Assembly (NCBI GenBank): GCA_021817185.1
Contig: JAKAVU010000023.1
Span: 1-15,747, forward strand
Length of the DNA: 15,747 bases
From: a bacterium
GTDB lineage: Bacteria; Chloroflexota; Dormibacteria; UBA8260; Bog-877
Direction: 5' to 3'
The position numbers were made by a program, and so were the translations under genes. This document shows, piece after piece, positions 5,627-15,735 of the stretch. Below the pieces are notes generated by a model that saw nothing but the letters and a program-made list of their open reading frames with translations, had not been told where the DNA came from and did not search any database. Position 1 is the stretch's first letter. Each line of letters starts with the position of its first letter.

Positions 5627-7000
5627 CTAGCTCAGATAGGGAGCGGCGCCGTGCCCCTGCTGCGCGGCGTCCATCACCACCTCGCTCACTGTGGGATGGG
5701 CGTGGATGACATCTCCCAGCTCCGCCATGGTGAAGCCGTCGCTGATCGCGACGCCCACCTCGTGGATCAGCTCGACGGCATGCGGCCCCATGATGGTGGC
5801 GCCCAGCAACCGGTCATCCCCGGCGTCGGCCACCAGCTGGACGTAGCCCTCCGGCTCGCCCTCCGCCAGCGCCTTGGCCTCGCCTACGAACCGGGCCTGG
5901 CCGAGGCGCACCTCGTGCCCGGCCTGACGCGCGAGGTCCGCGTGAAGTCCCACCGTGGCTATCTCGGGACTGGTGAAGATGCAGTTGGGCACGACCGTCC
6001 GATCCATCGGTCGCATCCGCGCCGGCTCGAGCGCGTTCTCCACCGCCCGGGCGGCCTCCGCGCTGGCCAGGTGGGCGAGCTGCAGCCCCCCGATGCAGTC
6101 CCCCGCCGCCCAGATCTTCGGGTTGGCGGTGCGCAGGTACTCGTCGACCTCCACGTGACCACGGGAGTTGAGCTCAAGGCCCGCCTCCACCAGCCCGATG
6201 TCGGCAGTCTGGGGTGTTCTGCCCACCGCCACCAGCAGCAGGTCGGCGTCCACCTTCTCACCTCCCGTGAGCGTCGCCTCCACCCCGTCGGCGCGGTATG
6301 CCAGCTCCTCGACCTTGGTCTCCAGGTGGACCTTGACGCCGTGGCCCTCGACCAGCTTCTGGAACTGCTGGGCGGTGCGCCGGTCCACCCCCGCCAGGAG
6401 CTGGGGGAGCATCTCCACCATCGTGACCTGCGAGCCCAGCGGGCCGAAGAGGCTGGCGAATTCGCAGCCGATGACGCCACCCCCGATGATCAGGAGGCGC
6501 TGGGGAATCTCGCTCAGCGTCCAGACCCCGTCCGAGGTGATCACCCGGGGATGTTCCATGTCGATCCCCGGCAGCCCGGAAGGCTCGGTCCCCACACATA
6601 CCACCAGGTGGTCGTAGGGATAGCTCACCCCCCCGGCCACAACCGCACCGTCCTCCAGATGGCCCTGCTCCCGGACCACCTTGACCTGGTGGCGCTCACA
6701 GGCCAGCTCGACCCCGCGCCGCATCTTGAGCACGATGTCGTCCTTCCGCTGCTGCATCTTGGGGAAGTCGAAGGAGAGTCCGTTGACCACCAGACCGAAC
6801 TCATCGGCGCGCTGGATCTTGCTGGCCAGAGCCGAGATCGCGAGCAGCGCCTTGCTGGGCACGCAGCCGCGGTTGAGGCAGGTCCCCCCAAGGTCGCGCC
6901 GCTCGACCAGCACCACCTCCGCCCCAAGCTGGGCGGCGCGCAGCGCAGCGACATCCCCTGCCGGGCCTCCCCCCAGCACGGCCACCTTGGGCGCGGTCAC
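5627..7000 (-). CDS. lpdA: Dihydrolipoyl dehydrogenase (E3)
   Basis: This FAD flavoprotein re-oxidises the dihydrolipoyl arms of 2-oxoacid dehydrogenase complexes and passes electrons to NAD+. The protein has 457 residues, close to the 460-475 norm. The FAD-binding motif GGGPAG is at 10-15, the redox disulfide GGTCLNRGCVPSK carries C41 and C46, the NAD-binding GGGVIG lies mid-protein, the second FAD contact is WAAGDC, and the C-terminal HAHPTVSE supplies H435 and E440 of the active site. The GTG start (6998-7000) shares bases with the TGA of the E2-E1 fusion gene (GTGA). Translation is therefore coupled and this E3 is very probably made for that complex. It could also serve pyruvate dehydrogenase or glycine cleavage elsewhere. 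The gene ends 101 bases before the putative antitoxin on the same strand. Confidence 0.96.
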   Translation of the reverse strand: MTAPKVAVLGGGPAGDVAALRAAQLGAEVVLVERRDLGGTCLNRGCVPSKALLAISALASKIQRADEFGLVVNGLSFDFPKMQQRKDDIVLKMRRGVELACERHQVKVVREQGHLEDGAVVAGGVSYPYDHLVVCVGTEPSGLPGIDMEHPRVITSDGVWTLSEIPQRLLIIGGGVIGCEFASLFGPLGSQVTMVEMLPQLLAGVDRRTAQQFQKLVEGHGVKVHLETKVEELAYRADGVEATLTGGEKVDADLLLVAVGRTPQTADIGLVEAGLELNSRGHVEVDEYLRTANPKIWAAGDCIGGLQLAHLASAEAARAVENALEPARMRPMDRTVVPNCIFTSPEIATVGLHADLARQAGHEVRLGQARFVGEAKALAEGEPEGYVQLVADAGDDRLLGATIMGPHAVELIHEVGVAISDGFTMAELGDVIHAHPTVSEVVMDAAQQGHGAAPYLS

Positions 7001-10000
7001 TCCGGCACCGCGGGATCGGTGGTCGCTCCGCCCATGACCGCCTCCCTGATCAGTCGCTCCTGCTCCTGCTGGTGCGCGCTCATGGATCCCTCGGAGGGCG
7101 ATGCCTGCGCGCGCCGGCCCACGTAGTGGAGCGCAAGGCCCGGCCGCAGCAGCGGTTGCAGCCGGGGCACCAGGTAGCTGTAGGCGCCCATGTTGCGCGG
7201 CTCCTCCTGGACCCAGAAGACCTGTTCCACCCCGGCGTAGCGCGCCAGGATCTCGGCGACGGCCGCGGCCGCGAACGGGTACAGAAGTTCCAGCCGCACC
7301 ACCGCGACCTCCGCGCGCTGCTCCTTGTCCCGGCGCGCGATCAGCTCGTGCGCCACCTTGCCGCTGGCCAGCAGCAGTCTGCGCACCGATTCGGGGCCGG
7401 GTCTGCGCGGATCATCCAGGACCGCCTGGAACGATCCCTCGGCGAGCTCGGCCGGGCTCGACATCGCTGCGGGCAGCCGCAGCCCACTCTTGGGGGTCAG
7501 CACCACCAGCGGCCGCCGCTCATCCGCCAGCGCCTGCAGCCGCAGCAGATGGAAGTACTGGGCGGCGGTCGAGGGATTGGCCACCCGCATGTTGCCCTCG
7601 GCGCAGAGCTCGAGGAAGCGCTCGACCCGGGCGCTGGAGTGCTCCGGGCCGCTGCCCTCGTAGCCGTGCGGGAGCAGCAGGGTGAGGCGCGACTCCTGGT
7701 CCCACTTGGCCTGACCCGCCGCCACGAACTGGTCGATGATCACCTGGGCGTTGTTGAAGAAGTCCCCGTACTGGGCCTCCCAGATCACCAGGGCGTCGGG
7801 CTTGGTCACTCCGTAGCCATACTCGAAGCCCATCGCCGCCACCTCGGAGAGGGGGCTGTTGTGCACCTCGAAAGCGGCCCTGGCCCCGGCAAGGTGCTGG
7901 ATGGGGGCCCAGCTGGCGCCCGTCTCCACATCGTGGAGCACCAGGTGGCGCTGGCTGAAGGTGCCCCGAGCGGTGTCCTGCCCGGTGAGACGGATCGCGA
8001 CCCCGTCCTCGATCAGGCTGGCGAACGCCAGCGCTTCGCTCTGGGCCCACAGCAACCTGCCGTCCGGGCCGAACGCCTGCGGGCGTTGCGCGAAGAAACG
8101 GGTGAGCTTGGGGTTCAGCTTGAAGGACTCAGGGGTCGCCGCCAGCTCGAGGTCCAGCGCCCTCAGGCGGTCCACGGAGACGGAGGTCTCCACCACGGGG
8201 AGCCCCGACGGCTCCGTCATGGTCCCGGCCGGCTGGGCGGCCGCCGCCAGCTCCTTGCCGTCGGCGAGCGCGCGGGCGTGGGCATCGACCATCTCCTGGT
8301 AGGCGACCTGCTGGGCACGCTCAAGATCGGCCTCGCTGACCACCCCGCGCTCGACCAGGCGGGCTCCATAGACCTGCACGGGGGTCGGATGGCGGCGGAT
8401 CTTGGCCATCATCACAGGCTGCGTGTAGGCGGGCTCGTCGCCCTCGTTGTGCCCCAGCCGGCGGTATCCGATCAGGTCGATGAGCACATCTCGTTCGAAG
8501 GTCGCCCGGTAGCTGACCGCCAGCCGGACGGCCTGCAGGCACGCCTCCACGTCGTCCCCGTTCACATGGATGATGGGTATGTCGTAGCCCTTGGCGACGT
8601 CGCTGGCATACCTCGTCGAGCGCCCCTCGCCGGGTTCGGTCGTGAAACCGATCTGATTGTTGGCGATGATGTGCACGGTGCCGCCGACCCGGTAACCCTC
8701 CAGGCTCTGGAGGTTGAGGGTCTCGGTCACCACGCCCTGTCCGGTGAAGGCGGCATCCCCGTGGATGAGCACCGGAATGGCCCAGCGGGTGTCCTGCTGT
8801 ATCGCGCCGGCCGCGGTCTGGCGAGCCCGGGTGCGGCCCTCGACCACCGCGTTCACCACCTCAAGGTGGCTGGGATTGTGGGTGAGCACCACCTTCACCT
8901 CACGGTTCTCACGGGTCCGGGCGACGCCCTCGGCCCCGTAGTGGTACTTGACGTCCCCGGTCGACGCGCCCCCCAGGTACGCGCCTGACTCGAACTCCGC
9001 GATGATGTCCTCAAGGGAGCGGCCCACGATCCGCGCCGTCACATTGAGGCGGCCGCGATGGGCCATCCCCAGCACCACCTCCCGGGTGCCGTCCCGGCTG
9101 AAGAGGTCGATCAGCTCCTCGAGCATCGGGACCAGCGCGTCCAGCCCCTCGATCGAGAATGTGTGCTGGCCGAGATAGGTCTTGCGCAGGAAGCGCTCGA
9201 ACGCGTCGACCTGCGCCAGCCGCTGCAGGAGCTGACGCTGCTCCTCCTGACTGAGCGGGACCAGATGGGCGCCGGACTCGATCTGGCTGCGCAGCCAGGT
9301 CCGCTGCTCGTGGCTGCTGATGTGCTCGATCTCATAGGCGATGGTGCCGCAGTAGGTCTGCCGCATCCGGGGCAGGGCGTCTGCCAGGGTGGCCCCCGGC
9401 ACGGCAACCCGGAGCATCTCCGCCGGCACCTGGGTCATGAGGGTGTGGTCGAGCCCCACGGTGGCGGGCTCGAGGGAGGGATCTCCGGGCGGCTCCGAAC
9501 CCAAAGGGTCGAGATGGGCGGCCAGGTGGCCGTGAGTCCGATACGCCTTGACCAGCGACATCCCGGCCGCCACCGCCCGCATCAGCTGCTGGTTGGGGGT
9601 CGCCAGGGCGGAGCCGGCGCTGACGGTCAGTGGCGGCGCACTCGCGACCTCCGGGAGCGCGGGCAGGTCAAGCTGCAGGCTCCTGAAGACATCCTCGTAG
9701 AAGCCCTGCCCTCCCGCGAGCAGGACCTCCATCTGACGCAGGAGCATCCCGGACTCCAACCCCTGCACCAGCCGATGGTCGTAGGTGCTGGTGAGGGTCA
9801 TGATGGGGCGGATCCCCAGAGCCGCCCTGGCCTCCGTCGAGAGCCCCGAGAAGCCCGCGGGGATGCCGATCGCGCCGACCGCGATGATCGCGGACTGTCC
9901 GGCCATGAGCCGCGGCACGGACCCGACGGTGCCGACCCCGCCGGGGTTGGTGAGGGTGATGGTGGCGTCCGCGAGGTCGTCCACGGACAGCCCTCCGGTG

Positions 10001-11211
10001 CGGGTCCTGCGGACCTGCTCCTCGTAGGCGGCGCGGAACCCCGCGAAGTCGAGCCGGTGCGCACCCTTGATCACCGGAACCAGCAGGAAGCGGGAGCCGT
10101 CAGAACGCTCGACGTCCACCGCCAACCCCAGGTTGACGCCGTCACGAATCACCTTCTGGGGCTGACCGTCCCGGCGGGCGAAGCCGGCCGCAAAGGCAGG
10201 CATCTCCCGAGCCGCCCTGACCAGGGCGTAGGCGACCAGGTGGGTGAAGGAGACCTTGAGATCAGACCGCCCCGCCCGCTGCAACGCGGCGTTCAACTGG
10301 CTGCGGCGGGCCTCCAGGACCGGCACCTCGATGGTGCGGAAGCTGGTGGCGGTGGGAATGGTGAGGCTCTCCTCCATCGCCTCCACCAGCTTGGCCGAGG
10401 TTCCCTTGATCGGCACCACCGTGGCACCCCCCGCAGGGGCCGCCTCGGACCGGACCACATCGTCGCGGCGCACCATTCCTCCAGGACCGGTGCCCTCAAC
10501 CCGGCTCAGGTCGACCCCGTCCTGGACTGCGCGCCTTCTCGCCAGTGGACTCGCATCCGTCTCCAGAACCGAGGCGGTGGCCTCGCCGCTGAGCTTGGGC
10601 TCGGGAGGCACGGGCACCGATGCCGGCCGGTCGCCCGCCGGTGTCCCGGGCTGAATCGTGGCCATCACCGTGCCCACGGAGACGGTCTCACCCTCCGGGA
10701 CCAGCACCTCGAGCACGGTCCCCCCGATCGGTGCCGGCACCTCCGCGTCCACCTTGTCGGTCTGGATCTCAACCAGGGTCTCGCCGGCCGCGATCTCATC
10801 TCCCGGCTTCTTGTGCCACGTGCCGACGACGCCCTCCGTCACCGACTCGCCGAGCGCCGGCAGCGGCACGGGCACCGGAGCTGCCGGCTCCGCGGCAGGG
10901 GTCGTCGACGAGGTGCCGAGAGCGTCCCCGTTGCCGGACTCAGGCGCCCGGCCGGCCGCCGCCTCCCCCGGCGCGAGCTCCGCCAGGGTCGCGCCAACCG
11001 CGACGACCTCCCCCTCGGGGGCCACGATCCGGACCAGGACGCCATCGGCCGGGGCGGGCACCTCGGCATCGATCTTGTCGGTCTGGATCTCGACCAGGGT
11101 CTCGCCGGCCGCCACCTGATCACCGGGCTGCTTGCGCCAGGCTCCCACCACCCCCTCGGTCACCGACTCTCCCATCTGAGGCAGAGTCACCTCCATGGTC
11201 TTACTCGGCAA
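6997..11211 (-). CDS. kgd: 2-oxoglutarate dehydrogenase E2-E1 fusion with two lipoyl domains
   Basis: This 1404-residue protein combines the succinyltransferase and decarboxylase of the 2-oxoglutarate dehydrogenase complex (2-oxoglutarate to succinyl-CoA). In order it has: lipoyl domain 1 (about 5-80, K46 in TDKIDA); an Ala/Pro linker; lipoyl domain 2 (about 113-187, K153 in TDKVDA); an E3-binding domain (219-253, SPLARRRAVQDGVDLSRVEG); the E2 catalytic domain (about 268-500, active-site H479 in TYDHRLVQG); and E1 (about 505-1404). E1 shows GMAHRGRLN at 715-723, HNPSHLE at 778-784 and the TPP motif from GDAAF at 818 to NN at 851-852. The mycobacterial and corynebacterial fusions lack lipoyl and E3-binding domains and borrow lipoyl arms from another E2. 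This one looks self-sufficient. The TTG start (11209-11211) has AGGGAG upstream; ATG at 11194-11196 is the alternative. lpd follows by GTGA overlap. Confidence 0.95.
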   Translation of the reverse strand: MPSKTMEVTLPQMGESVTEGVVGAWRKQPGDQVAAGETLVEIQTDKIDAEVPAPADGVLVRIVAPEGEVVAVGATLAELAPGEAAAGRAPESGNGDALGTSSTTPAAEPAAPVPVPLPALGESVTEGVVGTWHKKPGDEIAAGETLVEIQTDKVDAEVPAPIGGTVLEVLVPEGETVSVGTVMATIQPGTPAGDRPASVPVPPEPKLSGEATASVLETDASPLARRRAVQDGVDLSRVEGTGPGGMVRRDDVVRSEAAPAGGATVVPIKGTSAKLVEAMEESLTIPTATSFRTIEVPVLEARRSQLNAALQRAGRSDLKVSFTHLVAYALVRAAREMPAFAAGFARRDGQPQKVIRDGVNLGLAVDVERSDGSRFLLVPVIKGAHRLDFAGFRAAYEEQVRRTRTGGLSVDDLADATITLTNPGGVGTVGSVPRLMAGQSAIIAVGAIGIPAGFSGLSTEARAALGIRPIMTLTSTYDHRLVQGLESGMLLRQMEVLLAGGQGFYEDVFRSLQLDLPALPEVASAPPLTVSAGSALATPNQQLMRAVAAGMSLVKAYRTHGHLAAHLDPLGSEPPGDPSLEPATVGLDHTLMTQVPAEMLRVAVPGATLADALPRMRQTYCGTIAYEIEHISSHEQRTWLRSQIESGAHLVPLSQEEQRQLLQRLAQVDAFERFLRKTYLGQHTFSIEGLDALVPMLEELIDLFSRDGTREVVLGMAHRGRLNVTARIVGRSLEDIIAEFESGAYLGGASTGDVKYHYGAEGVARTRENREVKVVLTHNPSHLEVVNAVVEGRTRARQTAAGAIQQDTRWAIPVLIHGDAAFTGQGVVTETLNLQSLEGYRVGGTVHIIANNQIGFTTEPGEGRSTRYASDVAKGYDIPIIHVNGDDVEACLQAVRLAVSYRATFERDVLIDLIGYRRLGHNEGDEPAYTQPVMMAKIRRHPTPVQVYGARLVERGVVSEADLERAQQVAYQEMVDAHARALADGKELAAAAQPAGTMTEPSGLPVVETSVSVDRLRALDLELAATPESFKLNPKLTRFFAQRPQAFGPDGRLLWAQSEALAFASLIEDGVAIRLTGQDTARGTFSQRHLVLHDVETGASWAPIQHLAGARAAFEVHNSPLSEVAAMGFEYGYGVTKPDALVIWEAQYGDFFNNAQVIIDQFVAAGQAKWDQESRLTLLLPHGYEGSGPEHSSARVERFLELCAEGNMRVANPSTAAQYFHLLRLQALADERRPLVVLTPKSGLRLPAAMSSPAELAEGSFQAVLDDPRRPGPESVRRLLLASGKVAHELIARRDKEQRAEVAVVRLELLYPFAAAAVAEILARYAGVEQVFWVQEEPRNMGAYSYLVPRLQPLLRPGLALHYVGRRAQASPSEGSMSAHQQEQERLIREAVMGGATTDPAVPE
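10753..10791 (-). repeat. Direct repeat copy in lipoyl domain 2 coding DNA
   Basis: This 39-base segment matches 11074-11112 at 38 of 39 positions. It codes for the region around the lipoyl lysine of the second domain (AAGETLVEIQTDK). The offset is 321 bases, exactly 107 codons. Confidence 0.85.
11074..11112 (-). repeat. Direct repeat copy in lipoyl domain 1 coding DNA
   Basis: Partner of 10753-10791, coding for the same segment of the first lipoyl domain. Near identity at the DNA level, including third codon positions, suggests a fairly recent tandem duplication or gene conversion between the two domains. Confidence 0.85.
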
Positions 11212-11216
11212 GGTGT

Positions 11217-11222
11217 CTCCCT
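11217..11222 (-). promoter_or_regulatory. Ribosome binding site supporting the TTG start of kgd
   Basis: On the minus strand AGGGAG lies 5 bases before the TTG at 11211. The competing ATG at 11194-11196 has no such site, so the TTG start is preferred although the lipoyl fold would be complete from either. Confidence 0.55.
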
Positions 11223-11395
11223 GAATGGCGGGGCGAACGCCGACGGCGTCTCACTTCGCAGCTCTCGCTGCTTATAGATACGATTCTAGGGAGGGCTGGA
11301 CGTGCGAGCGGCATGCTCTTGACTATTTGACGCTGAGGGCCCAAGATATTGCGCCTAGGCCCTGTGACACCCACCACATATGGTTCGGAAGCCAC

Positions 11396-11409
11396 CTAGA
11401 GCCCTCTAG
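11396..11409. repeat. Perfect 6-bp inverted repeat upstream of nrdJ
   Basis: CTAGAG and CTCTAG are separated by CC, ending 33 bases before the GTG of nrdJ. The position suits an operator or a short leader hairpin. No known regulator motif is recognised. Confidence 0.4.
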
Positions 11410-11430
11410 TCAACCACCGCGCGTCCTGCA

Positions 11431-11436
11431 AGGAGG
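11431..11436 (+). promoter_or_regulatory. Ribosome binding site of nrdJ
   Basis: A perfect AGGAGG lies 6 bases before GTG at 11443 and fixes the start of nrdJ there, including its low-complexity N-terminal tail. Confidence 0.8.
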
Positions 11437-11442
11437 AAATTT

Positions 11443-14271
<2,829 letters not shown>

Positions 14272-14323
14272 TGGGAGGGTCTTGCGGATAAGGCGCAAAA
14301 CGCTTGCGACTTTCACAAGTCAG

Positions 14324-14352
14324 ACGCCCGGAGAGAAATCTCCGGGCGTTTT
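14324..14352 (+). terminator. Rho-independent terminator of nrdJ
   Basis: An 11-bp perfect stem (ACGCCCGGAGA with TCTCCGGGCGT) closes a GAAA tetraloop and runs into TTTTG. The T run is short, but stem strength and position 52 bases after the nrdJ stop make the call clear. Confidence 0.9.
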
Positions 14353-14365
14353 GCTGTCCTTGGGG

Positions 14366-14375
14366 GCTTTTGAGG
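14366..14375 (+). repeat. Left inverted repeat of the IS3 remnant
   Basis: Ten bases exactly inverted relative to 15628-15637, with weaker matching continuing inward to about 14394. It begins 13 bases after the nrdJ terminator. Confidence 0.5.
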
Positions 14376-14665
14376 TGAGAATCAGGCCCCAAAGGGACAA
14401 AGGAAACGCCCCGCGGCGGCGATCGGGCCTGTCTCGGGGCGCGTTTGGTCCAAGAAGTCGGGATCCGAGTCGGTGGAAGAGCTCCGAGGCGGCCCTATGG
14501 AGCCCGCGAGTCCTCCCCCGAGCCCCCCTGCCCCAGGAGCGCGGAGCTGGGCTCGGTCACCAGCGCCACCTGGGAGCTTCGCCGCGGTTGCAGGCGGTGC
14601 TTGCGCAACATGGCCGCGGCGGCCTGGGCGGCATCCCGCTTCCGCTTGATCATCAGGCGTAGGTT
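14376..14665. other. Non-coding or decayed DNA in the 5' part of the IS remnant
   Basis: An intact IS3 element would carry OrfA and the start of OrfB here. No frame on either strand shows a recognisable OrfA helix-turn-helix, leucine zipper or frameshift slippery site. The space is also too small for OrfA plus the missing OrfB start, so part has probably been deleted or replaced. On the minus strand a frame reads MIKRKRDAAQAAAAMLRKH, basic and helical, but nothing identifies it. Confidence 0.4.
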
Positions 14666-15409
14666 GTGGGCTCCCCACATCAGCGAAGGCTTCCTCTCAC
14701 GACTGCCATCGACCGGATCTACATGGAGTACCCCTTCATGGGGTCGCGTCAGATGACTCGGGCCCTCCGGGCGGCCGGGTTCCCGGTGCACCGGAGCCGA
14801 GTTCAGCGGCTCATGCAGCTGATGGACCTGCAGTCCATGGCACCCGGCCCGCACACCAGTCGCAAGCACCCCTCGCACCCCATCTACCCCTACCTGCTGC
14901 GGGATCGGGACGTCACCCGTCCGAACGAGGTGTGGGCCACGGACATCACCTACCTACCTTCCGAGAAGGGTTTCTTCTACTTGATCGCCATCCAGGACTG
15001 GTACTCTCGGAAGATCCTCTCCTGGCGGATGTCCCCCACGCTGGACCTCGCCTTCTGTCTGGATGCCCTGCGCGAGGCCCTGGCGACTTACGGCACCCCG
15101 GAGATCTTCAACACCGATCAGGGCTCCCACTTCACCGCCTCGGACTGGGTCGACGTGCTGAAGGCCCATGGCATCGCCATCTCCATGGATGGCAGGGGCC
15201 GGGCCCTCGACAACGTGTTCATCGAGAGGTTCTGGAGATCGCTCAAATACGAATACGTCTTCTTGCACCCACTGGCAGATGGCCTCGAGCTGAGGGCTGG
15301 TATCCGCGCCTACATCCTCTGGTACAACCAAGATCGGGCGCACTCATCCTTGGATGGCCAGACCCCCGATGCCGTCTATGCCGCCGGCGCCACCCTGTGC
15401 GCGGCATAA
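14666..15409 (+). CDS. IS3-family transposase OrfB, N-terminally truncated
   Basis: This is the DDE integrase-core part of an IS3-family transposase, which cuts and joins DNA ends via a circular intermediate. Of the 247 residues, D93 (VWATDITY), D151 (NTDQGSHFT) and E187 (DNVFIERFWRSLKYE) form the DD(35)E triad with exactly 35 residues between D151 and E187. The C-terminal WYNQDRAHSSLDGQTPDAVY is typical. Family similarity seems to begin only at about residue 10 (TTAIDRIYMEYPFMGSRQM). The frame is closed by a TAG at 14660-14662 just before the GTG at 14666, and the HTH-bearing start of OrfB and all of OrfA are missing. The catalytic core is uninterrupted, so decay may be recent, or a full copy elsewhere may supply the rest. 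It is best read as a transposase pseudogene or fragment. Confidence 0.88.
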   Translation: MGSPHQRRLPLTTAIDRIYMEYPFMGSRQMTRALRAAGFPVHRSRVQRLMQLMDLQSMAPGPHTSRKHPSHPIYPYLLRDRDVTRPNEVWATDITYLPSEKGFFYLIAIQDWYSRKILSWRMSPTLDLAFCLDALREALATYGTPEIFNTDQGSHFTASDWVDVLKAHGIAISMDGRGRALDNVFIERFWRSLKYEYVFLHPLADGLELRAGIRAYILWYNQDRAHSSLDGQTPDAVYAAGATLCAA

Positions 15410-15627
15410 CCCGCCGAGGCGGAAGGTCCTGACCGGTGCAAACGTTGCCGCCCGGTCCCGAACCAGACGACCAGGGTGGGCCGAGTGCTCACGTCGGAGA
15501 CGCGGACGTGGTCAGCACCGCGGACGGGACCCGTCTCGCAGCAGACAGGGTCGGGGTCCTGGACATCATGAGCGGCGATTTGCGAGGCTCTACGGCCTTC
15601 TCAGCGGCGTGTTTTGGCCCCGCTTGT

Positions 15628-15637
15628 CCTCAAAAGC
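15628..15637 (-). repeat. Right inverted repeat of the IS3 remnant
   Basis: Exact inverse of 14366-14375, 219 bases after the transposase stop. The inward sequence TTTTGGCCCC also resembles the inner part of the left end after a 2-base gap. Confidence 0.5.
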
Positions 15638-15709
15638 GTCCCCGAGCCCTGTTCAGCCCCATCTCACAGCTCTGCCTCGACCAACTCTCCCCGGAATCCA
15701 CACTTTCGG

Positions 15710-15735
15710 CCCCCTTCCCCCAAACCCCCATCCCC
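15710..15735 (-). other. G-quadruplex motif on the minus strand
   Basis: Read on the minus strand there are four G runs of 4, 5, 5 and 5 bases separated by AT, TTT and AA. On the + strand the C runs are at 15710-15714, 15717-15721, 15725-15729 and 15732-15735. Four long runs with 2-3 base loops make a textbook intramolecular quadruplex, with a possible i-motif on the other strand. No role can be assigned from the window. Confidence 0.75.

Larger units (their letters stand above)
11212..11442. promoter_or_regulatory. Divergent promoter region between kgd-lpd and nrdJ
   Basis: These 231 bases are clearly AT-richer than the surrounding coding DNA. Leftward, toward kgd, -10-like hexamers TAGAAT and TATAAG occur on the minus strand at about 11270-11290, without a good -35. 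Rightward, TTGACT (11319-11324) and GATATT (11345-11350) are separated by 20 bases, which is long. The sequence CTAG occurs four times (11286, 11355, 11396, 11406), including the palindrome GCCTAGGC at 11353-11360. No B12 box or cobalamin riboswitch core and no convincing NrdR box was seen. Confidence 0.45.
14366..15637 (+). mobile_element. Degraded IS3-family insertion sequence
   Basis: An IS3-type transposase fragment lies between imperfect inverted repeats. GCTTTTGAGG at 14366-14375 is matched by CCTCAAAAGC at 15628-15637. Inside each, after a 7-9 base variable stretch, is a further GGCC-containing match next to an A or T run. The span of about 1.26-1.27 kb fits the family. If the ends follow the TG...CA rule the element would be 14371-15632. 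No 3-4 base target duplication is evident. The OrfA region is not recognisable, so the element is probably inactive. It sits just after the nrdJ terminator, a neutral site. Confidence 0.55.

Noticed and set aside
5594..7126. 510-codon open frame on the + strand opposite lpd
   Set aside because: It is an antisense shadow of lpd, with no motif and no ribosome binding site.
7072..11277. Two long open frames on the + strand (7072-8988 and 9058-11277) opposite kgd
   Set aside because: Their composition is His/Gln/Gly/Arg-rich with no domain, and they lie entirely on the antisense of a clear enzyme gene.
11212..11442. Cobalamin riboswitch upstream of the B12-dependent nrdJ
   Set aside because: No B12 box or conserved core was found, and the usable leader is short.
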